DNA of 36,437 nt, from positions 1 to 36,437 of the forward strand of contig JADCRZ010000053.1 of assembly GCA_015069695.1 (NCBI GenBank), read 5' to 3'. Made by a program: the position numbers and the translations under genes. Source of the stretch: Williamsia sp. Lineage in GTDB: Bacteria > Bacteroidota > Bacteroidia > Chitinophagales > Chitinophagaceae. The notes below the pieces were generated by a model, which searched no databases, was not told where the DNA came from, and worked only from the letters and a program-made list of their open reading frames with translations. Below are positions 27,149-34,200 of this stretch, piece by piece; the stretch's first letter is position 1, and the number at the start of each line of letters is the position of its first letter.

Positions 27149-27640
27149 ATGCTTAGATTTTTTTTGCCTGCCCTGGTGGCATTGCAGGTGGTTGCCGCAA
27201 CCGCGCAGAAACCTGCAGCCACCTTGCCCGAGTTCCAGTTTTTCCGGCTTGATCAGCGTCCTTACACAAACAAGGATTTGCCGCAGAGCAAGACCTTGTT
27301 CTTTGTGTTTTTTGATCCGGGTTGCGAACACTGCCAGCGCACCATGAAATACATGAATGGGCACGTTGCCTCATTGAACAAAGTGTATATGTGCCTGATA
27401 TCGCTCGATAATCCCACCAATATCAACCGGTTTATGGATACGTATGGTCCGCAGGTCAAGGCGCAACAGAATGGCGTATTGCTGCAGGACAAGCTCTACC
27501 AGTTTATTCCCCGCTTCAAACCGGAGAAATATCCTGCCTTGTTTCTTTATTCCGCCAAAAAGAAGCTGCTGGAATATAGTGACGATGAAGAAAGCATCGC
27601 GCGCTTTGTCGACAAGATCAAAAAGCTGGGCGGTAAATAA
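27149..27640 (+). CDS. Exported thioredoxin-fold protein with CEHC motif
   Basis: The 163-residue protein begins with a signal peptide (MLRFFLPALVALQVVAATAQ). A thioredoxin-like domain of the TlpA/redoxin kind follows: a short strand KTLFFVFFDPGC leads into a CxxC active site, C-E-H-C, at about residues 56-59, then a helix and the strand KVYMCLISLDNP. A cis-proline-like site may lie in KPEKYPALFLYSA. This suggests a periplasmic thiol-disulfide or thiol-dependent redox role, but the partner is unknown. It follows the dehydrogenase gene in the same direction after 64 bp, without a clear terminator between, and is convergent with the ATP-grasp/SET operon 33 bp away. Confidence 0.8.
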   Translation: MLRFFLPALVALQVVAATAQKPAATLPEFQFFRLDQRPYTNKDLPQSKTLFFVFFDPGCEHCQRTMKYMNGHVASLNKVYMCLISLDNPTNINRFMDTYGPQVKAQQNGVLLQDKLYQFIPRFKPEKYPALFLYSAKKKLLEYSDDEESIARFVDKIKKLGGK

Positions 27641-27673
27641 TGGAAGGGTGATGGTGTGGCTGTTTTGATCGGC

Positions 27674-29143
27674 TTACCGCATCTGCTGATCAATATATTG
27701 TACTGACGGGATTTTGGTTGCTTTCTTTGAACGGTTTGTTATTGAATTGCCCGGAATGCCCTTGATTGTTTTGCGGCAGTGCTCGCTGCCACATTCACAG
27801 GAAAATGGGTCCATGGTTTCATCCATTACGGCGCCATAGTCCAGGGTGAGTTCTGTTCCGGCAGGTACATCGGCAATGGCAATTACATTGAGTCCGTCAA
27901 ACTTGGTATTGGGCATGCAGCTGTGGTTCTGGGGAGCCCATTGCTGCGGGTCGGCGGGCCACAGCACAAATACTTCTTTGGACAGGGGATAAGCGTATTG
28001 CCTGAAGGCGTAAACCTGCGATGGGGTCCAGTTTTTTTCTACATGCCGGCGGGTAACGATGCGTTGTGAAGAACCTTCCAGCGGAAAAACAATTTCTCCC
28101 TTTTTGATGGGCTGGTTGGCAACAATGCCATAGCCGTTGAGCGCATCAGCATGGATCGTATATTTTTTTTGTTTGGCCGCATGGCGGGCCATTCCTTCCC
28201 TGATGATATGCTGTAAAAAGCCTGCTTTGCCCATGGGATCGTACCGGAGGATCTCATCGGCTGATCCTTCATACCCCTGCTCATAAAAAACAGAGCAGGT
28301 AAAATTGATCTCCAGAAAATAAACTTCTCCCTCCTTGTCAACGCGAAAGTCAAGCCGGGCATACCCGACAGGGGAAAAATCAGTGAAGATCCTTTCTGCT
28401 GATTGCATGAGCTTTTTCTCCAGCTGTTTGTCACGGCAAGGAATATGCGCACCCGGGTGCAGCTCGGATGTTTTGAGGGCATAGGTCTTGAAGCTTCTTC
28501 CTGCAGGAAACTGGTATTCCACCGGTTTGAACACAAGGCAATGCTCCTCGGGAGGCAGGGGGGCTGCGATCAGAACCGTGTATTCAGATCCTTCAATATA
28601 TTCCTCCACCAGTACAGGATCGTAGCCATCCTGCAGCAGGCTTTCCACCTTTGCTTCCAGCTGCGCGCTGTTGTACACCAGCGAATCCTGGTCGATGCCG
28701 AGGCTGTCGCCGCTCCGGGCGGGCTTTACAAAAAGCGGGAAAGAAAGTTCCGGGACCTGTTGCGCGACGGGAGTACCGGATGCGAGTTCAGCAAAGCGGG
28801 GTGTTTTGACGCCTGCGCAATAGGCTACGTATTTCATCACCGGTTTGGGCGGATCGTAGTTGACGGCGTTGGTGCCGGTATAAGGCAGGTTCAGCCCATC
28901 GAGGGAGTGGATGACATCGATAGAGGGAACAGGCCAGTCGAGATAGCCTTCACAAAGGTTGACGTAGATGTCGTAGTTTTCGCGGCTGAGTTCTTTGAGC
29001 TGTTTATAAGTAGTGAGCTTGTTGAGAAAGACATGGTGCACGGTATCGCCGGGCAGTAAGGCCGACAGGTCGCGGTGCGGATCATAATTTTTATAATCTA
29101 CGTCACACGTGGAATAGTCGGGTTGCAAAACGCATATTTTCAT
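27674..29143 (-). CDS. ATP-grasp (D-Ala-D-Ala ligase-like) fused to a SET methyltransferase domain
   Basis: The 489-residue two-domain protein has an ATP-grasp amidoligase part at about 1-325. It shows VNLCEGY and PYTGTNA in place of the usual Ddl LHG loop and PYTGS, K140 in FPLFVKPARSGDSLGI, LVEEYIEGSEYTV, and the Mg-ligand segment ARLDFRV...FLEINFTC. The SET domain at about 335-462 is complete: GYGIVANQPIKKGE, N406-H-S-C in QNHSCMPNT, Y436 in ELTLDYG, and a post-SET zinc set C449, C451 and C456. ATP-grasp enzymes join a carboxylate to an amine; SET domains methylate lysine-like amines using SAM. Its ATG overlaps the stop of the upstream ATP-grasp gene by 4 bp (ATGA). It is the last gene of a three-gene operon. 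The substrate is unknown. Confidence 0.88.
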   Translation of the reverse strand: MKICVLQPDYSTCDVDYKNYDPHRDLSALLPGDTVHHVFLNKLTTYKQLKELSRENYDIYVNLCEGYLDWPVPSIDVIHSLDGLNLPYTGTNAVNYDPPKPVMKYVAYCAGVKTPRFAELASGTPVAQQVPELSFPLFVKPARSGDSLGIDQDSLVYNSAQLEAKVESLLQDGYDPVLVEEYIEGSEYTVLIAAPLPPEEHCLVFKPVEYQFPAGRSFKTYALKTSELHPGAHIPCRDKQLEKKLMQSAERIFTDFSPVGYARLDFRVDKEGEVYFLEINFTCSVFYEQGYEGSADEILRYDPMGKAGFLQHIIREGMARHAAKQKKYTIHADALNGYGIVANQPIKKGEIVFPLEGSSQRIVTRRHVEKNWTPSQVYAFRQYAYPLSKEVFVLWPADPQQWAPQNHSCMPNTKFDGLNVIAIADVPAGTELTLDYGAVMDETMDPFSCECGSEHCRKTIKGIPGNSITNRSKKATKIPSVQYIDQQMR

Positions 29144-30240
29144 GTTGGATCGGGTACTTTGTTTTTATGACGAAGCAGCGCATCTTCCAGGATCTGCATC
29201 ACCAGTTCTGAAAAGGGAATGCCGCTTACACGCAGGATGGCGCCGGTAGAAGTAAAATTTTCATCTTCGCTCAGGCCGCACTGGGCGTTGATCTCCAGCA
29301 CATACAATTGCCCGGTTTGTTTGTCCTGGCGTATGTCGAGCCGTGCATAGCCGGTTCCTTTGAGCGAACAGAATGCAAGCCGGCTGAGCTGTTCAAGCTG
29401 TTGCAAAAGCCTGGGAGCACTCACGGCAGCGTATTCATAGAACACTTCTTCATTGGGCATGGGCTCATCTTCATAAAATTCCCAGAGCCGGTCGAACGAG
29501 AGGAACTGTTCCTTTTCAGGGAGGGCCTGGTTGAAGATGCGTTCTACCGGCGTATAAAATTTTATGCGGTCGGGATGGGTGTAAGAGCCGACCAGGAAGC
29601 AGGTGAACTCCTTGCCGGCTATAAACTGTTCAGCGAAGATGCCTGCCCCGTCGAGCTTCCAGCCCCGGTAGCCCTTTCGCATGGCCTGCACAATGTCATC
29701 CAGTTCCTGCTGGGTGCTCACCACATTCTTTACGCCGATGCCCATGCTGCCGGCAGAAGCAGCTGGCTTTACGATCAGCGGTTGCCCCACTTCTTTAAAA
29801 AGGGAAGGGTTGTGTTCCTTGTCCAGGTCTATCCACCGCGGCGTGCTGACCGAATTTCTTTCAAAAGCCTGCTTCATCAGGATCTTGGAATTGGTGATGT
29901 TGTAGAAGTAAGCTTCCGAACCGGTGTATACCAGTCCGGCTTCTTCCAGTGCGTGGATGACGGCAACACCGGGGGCGCCGTTTACATCATCGCCATCACA
30001 GAGGTTGAGAACAATGTTTTCTTTGGACAGGTTGCTTTGTACGCGGGCGATCTGCGCGTGAAAATTTTCGGTGGTTACATCAACCCATTCCCATTCGCAG
30101 CCCATGTCGGAGAAGGCTTTTGTGTATTCGGCGATGCTTTGGGTGAAATCGTAGTAGTAGCGGATGGCAGGATCTTCGGAGGGAAGATAGGGTGCAAAGA
30201 CCCAGATCTTATAGCTGTCTTTGTTAGCTGGTAAGCCCAT
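29140..30240 (-). CDS. ATP-grasp amidoligase, D-Ala-D-Ala ligase-like
   Basis: This 366-residue cytoplasmic ligase is distantly related to D-alanine-D-alanine ligase. Its N-terminal part holds LNLCDGDDVNG and a YTGSEAYFYN segment. The ATP-grasp core has K158 in LIVKPAASAGSMGIGV, the second nucleotide-binding strand FAEQFIAGKEFTC, and the metal-binding YARLDIRQ...VLEINAQCGL. It has the same NLCxG signature as the fused ATP-grasp protein downstream, so the two are paralogs within one operon. Overlaps on both sides (17 bp with the small SET gene upstream, 4 bp with the fusion gene) indicate translational coupling. It is unlikely to be the housekeeping Ddl because of the diverged substrate loops and the operon context. 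The amino acid or peptide joined is unknown. Confidence 0.88.
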   Translation of the reverse strand: MGLPANKDSYKIWVFAPYLPSEDPAIRYYYDFTQSIAEYTKAFSDMGCEWEWVDVTTENFHAQIARVQSNLSKENIVLNLCDGDDVNGAPGVAVIHALEEAGLVYTGSEAYFYNITNSKILMKQAFERNSVSTPRWIDLDKEHNPSLFKEVGQPLIVKPAASAGSMGIGVKNVVSTQQELDDIVQAMRKGYRGWKLDGAGIFAEQFIAGKEFTCFLVGSYTHPDRIKFYTPVERIFNQALPEKEQFLSFDRLWEFYEDEPMPNEEVFYEYAAVSAPRLLQQLEQLSRLAFCSLKGTGYARLDIRQDKQTGQLYVLEINAQCGLSEDENFTSTGAILRVSGIPFSELVMQILEDALLRHKNKVPDPT

Positions 30241-30715
30241 AAACGGAAGCCAGTTTTTTCTGAATAAAAGAGGTGAACCTGTATCGTTTTTGTTCGACAG
30301 GGGTCAGGTATTTGGCACCTGCGATGGTGTGCAGGCAGTGGGGACTCTTGCACAAACAGGTAAAGGGCTGGTCCATGCTCCATTCAGAAGAGGGGTAAAA
30401 AAACAGGATCTCCTCACCGCAGCTGATCGGCCTGATGCAAACCAGTTGTTTCTGGTCAATATCAAAGAATGCATTGGGATGGCAGCTGTGGTTTACGCAT
30501 GCCAGGCAGGAAGGCAGCAGGGAGATATGTTCCTCTTCGCCCAGCTGGATGGTTAAGTAGGTAGGCGATGGATAAACATGGGACCAATAAAAGCTGCTGA
30601 TGGGGTCGCCGGCGCTGAAAGAGACTTTGGAAATCAGGGACCGGTTACCGGTTGACCTGTCTGTAAAAACTTCAACAATTGCCGGAGCCAGTGTATCGAT
30701 GGAATGGAGCAGCAT
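30224..30715 (-). CDS. Small SET-domain protein with post-SET cysteines
   Basis: This 163-residue protein is made only of a short SET fold. It has a core N75-H-S-C in CVNHSCHPNA, a modified C-terminal SET motif EEILFFYPSSEW with Y107 in place of the usual DYG context, and post-SET cysteines C120, C122 and C127 (CLCKSPHC). The N-terminal SAM-binding glycine motif is degenerate (TGNRSLISKVSFSAGD). The FFYP-S-EW-x-M-x-QPF-x-C-x-C arrangement resembles small SET proteins I recall from bacteria and fungi. Whether it binds SAM and methylates is uncertain. It is the first gene of the operon: its stop codon lies inside the start of the ATP-grasp gene, a 17-bp overlap. The ATG at 30715 is the first good start and no promoter could be placed. 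Confidence 0.8.
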   Translation of the reverse strand: MLLHSIDTLAPAIVEVFTDRSTGNRSLISKVSFSAGDPISSFYWSHVYPSPTYLTIQLGEEEHISLLPSCLACVNHSCHPNAFFDIDQKQLVCIRPISCGEEILFFYPSSEWSMDQPFTCLCKSPHCLHTIAGAKYLTPVEQKRYRFTSFIQKKLASVYGLTS

Positions 30716-31203
30716 TTATATCAGAAGCGTTTTAGAACTGCAGAAAAGCAATTCTATATAAAGATAAAATCTTTGCTTTATTTTTTTATTATACTTATCC
30801 ACAATTCAATCCACATCGTGCTAACAATTTCCTGGCTCTCTTTCTTTTATTTCTTGAAAGTAATTGGTTCACTTAAGCCTTGCTAGAGGTTTTGTTGTAG
30901 ACGGCCCGTATCCCCGCTTCCGGCTGATGTTTTTTTAGAATAAAAGGGCTGGCAGCCGCTTTGCCGTAGGTGATTTCTTGTAGGGAGATCCGGTTCCCTA
31001 CTTAAGAGCAATCATGTAACGGTCAGGGGCGTTGGAAGGAAAAAAGAGGACAGGCCGGTATACAAACCGTTCCTGTGATGTATGTGCTTTTGGCACAACA
31101 ATTTAACGATATGAATGCCGTTAATGCTATCGTGGAAATCTGTGCGGTAGTTATATAGAAGAGCGGGCGGACCACTGTAACATTTATTAACACTACAAGC
31201 TTA
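30716..31203. other. 488-bp divergent intergenic region
   Basis: The region separates the - strand SET/ATP-grasp operon from the + strand giant repeat gene and must hold promoters for both. Its left half (30716-30880) is strongly AT-rich. I found no exact TAnnTTTG box with a matching -33 element for either direction, no RNA gene and no convincing small gene. A short hairpin (GTGC/GCAC) occurs near 31083-31095. Confidence 0.45.
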
Positions 31204-34200
31204 GTGCGATACAGTATCGGCAATACCTCTGGACCAATACATAGTAATAACAAAAGATCCAAATCCTTCCCGGTTATTGCTGTCGCGTATCTTTTTATCA
31301 TAAGCTTCCTGCTTGGATTTAGCAACCCGTCACAGGCCCAGTGTTCGGTAACGGCCACCCTTACCCGAAATGCAACCGTATGCCAGAATGCCGCTTCACC
31401 TCTTGTTACGTTTAAAGGCGCCAACGGGTATTCTCCTTACGTGTTTACCTACCGGGTGAATGGAGGAGCCAATCAGACCATCACTTCAATTGCAGGCGAT
31501 TCCGTAAGCATTCCGGTGCCTACGAACGTGACTGGCACGTTTGTTTACCAGCTTGTAAAAGTGGCCGATGCTGTTTCCTGCGAACGCTCAATCTCCCTTT
31601 CAGTGGGGGTTACCGTCAATTCACTGCCTACGGCTACTATCTCCGGAAATGCCAGCGTATGCCAGGGTACGGGTGCACCGGTTGTATTTACGGGCGCCAA
31701 TGGTACACCGCCTTATACATTTACCTATACCCTTAACGGGGGAAGCACGCAAACCATTGCTACAGGACCAGGCAGTTCGGTGAGCCTGCCGGCGCCTACG
31801 GGCACACCGGGTACATACACGTACAGGCTGCTGGGGGTGACTGATAACAACGGCTGTTCGCAAGTGCAGACAGGAACAGCCACGGTCACTGTTGGCGTGG
31901 GTTCTTCCCTGGGCTTGTCGTCGGCCAGTGGTACCGATGCGCAAGGCATTTGCCTGGGCAGTTCCATCACACCGCTGACCTATACGGCCGGTGGCACGGG
32001 CACTATTTCCATCACAGCAGGTTCCCTGCCGGCCGGTGTAACGGGCATCTATAGCGGGGGCGTATTTACGATCAGTGGTACCCCTACGGCAACAGGGACG
32101 TATAATTTCACGGTGACCGCAGCAGGAGGGTGCAATAACCCGACCATGTCAGGGAGCATCAAAGTAAATGCAGTAACGGCCGGCACCATTGGTACTGACC
32201 AGACTTTTTGCAGTGGTGCCGACCCTTCCATACTAACGAGCATAACAAATGCAACAGCTACGGGAACGCTGAGCTACCAATGGCAGATAAGTACGGTCAG
32301 TTGCAGTGCAGGGTTTACAAATATCACCGGTCCGGGCGCCAATACAGATAAATACGATCCGCCCAAAAAGGCAACGACCACGGCTTATTACCGGCGGGTG
32401 GCCACCTCTACCTATAACGGTGTTGTATGTACGGCGATCAGCAACTGTGTAACCGTGGCCATTCTTGATATAGCAGGCGGTACTATCGGTTCAGACCAGC
32501 TTGTTTGCAGCGGCATCCTGCCGGCCCAGTTCAGCAACCAGGCATCGGCTACCAGCAGTGCCGGAATCATCACCTATCAATGGCAGAAGAGCACGCAGAA
32601 CTGTACAAACGGGTTCACCAACATCGCCGGTGCGGTAGGAGCTGTTTATACAGAGCTTGTTTATCCTTCTGCAACAACCTACTACCGCCGGGTAGCTACC
32701 GCTACTTTGAACGGCGTGAGCTGTACGGCCGCCAGCAATTGCGTTACCCTGATACCCGGCACCGTAAGTGCCGGCGCCATCGGTACGAGTGATACGCTGT
32801 GCAGCGGGGTGGCGCTTGCGCTCACCCAAACTGCCGCTGCCAGCGGATCAGGAGCTTTGAGCTATCAATGGCAGAGCAATACAACGGGGTGCAACGGAAC
32901 GTTTGCGGACATCAGCGGCGCTACTTCGGCTACGTATAGCATACCGGCCGGATTGACAACAACGACTTATTTCAGGCGGGTGGTCAGCACAACCGTAAGC
33001 GGTGTTGTATGCAGTGCGGTTAGCAACTGTGTTACCATTGCCATCACCAGCATCACACCCGGTTCTGTTGCAGGTGGCGGCCAAACCTTTTGCAGCGGAG
33101 GCAACAGCGGGAGCTTTACCAGTACGGCAGCGGCAGCGGGCAGCGGAACCATCACCTATCAATGGCAGAGGAGTACGACCGACTGCAACAGCGGCTTTAC
33201 CAATATCAGCGGCGCCACTGCCGCCACTTATACACCGCCAGCCGGGCTCACCGCCACTGCGTATTACCGGCGGGTGGCCAGCACGACTGCAAACGGCATT
33301 TCCTGCCAGGCTTACAGCAACTGCCTGGTTATTTACATCAACAGCATAACCGACGGAACTACATCAGGCAACCAGTCCATCTGTGCGGGCCAGGATCCGG
33401 CTGCGTTCTCAGCTACGGCTGCCACCGGTACAGGCACGATCACATATCAATGGCAAAGCAGCACCACTGATTGCAACAGTGGTTTTAGCAATATCAGCGG
33501 CGCTACTTCAGCCGGGTACAATCCGCCGGCTGGTCTTACTGCTACTACGTATTACCGGCGCATTGTGAACGCTACATTGAATGGCGTGGTTTGTACGGCA
33601 ACCGGGAACTGTATCACGGTTACCGTGAATCCGGTGTCGCAGATGACGAGCACTTCTTCCGTTACCATCTGCAGCGGAGGTTCGGTGAATATTCCGCTGA
33701 GCAGTACACTGCCTTCTACTTATACCTGGACTGCCACCGCCAATCCAAACACCACCGGTGAAACGGCCACAACAGAGACCGGTACGGTTCTTACCGATAC
33801 CATCTTCAACAGTTCAACCACCACGCAAACGGTTACTTACAGTGTTGTACCTAAATCGACCGCAAGCGGGTGTGCAGGTCCGGCCCAGACGGTGACCGTT
33901 ACGGTATACCCGACGCTTGCGGTGACCATTGCAGCCAACTACTGTTATGGCGGAGGAAAGGTGCAGCTGACTGCCAATTCCAATGTGCCGGGCGTGGGTT
34001 TTCTTTGGAATACGGGAGAAACCACGCAAAGCATTCTGGTTGACCTGGCAGGCGGGTATTGGGCCAAGGCAACCACCACGGCGGGCTGCTCTTCCACCGC
34101 ATACATACAGGTTGCCAACGAGCAGGTGGTGAACGGTGATTTCTCTGCCGGAAACACGGGTTTCACCAGTTCGTATGGCTATGTAGATAGTACGATCTAC

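Noticed and set aside
29308-30234. Long open + strand frame opposite the ATP-grasp gene
   Set aside because: It lies entirely antisense to a gene with clear ATP-grasp motifs and its translation has no domain pattern.
27674-30240. Two D-Ala-D-Ala-ligase-like genes as a Van-type glycopeptide resistance set
   Set aside because: No VanH-like dehydrogenase, VanX-like dipeptidase or VanRS pair is present; the ligases have diverged loops and SET partners.
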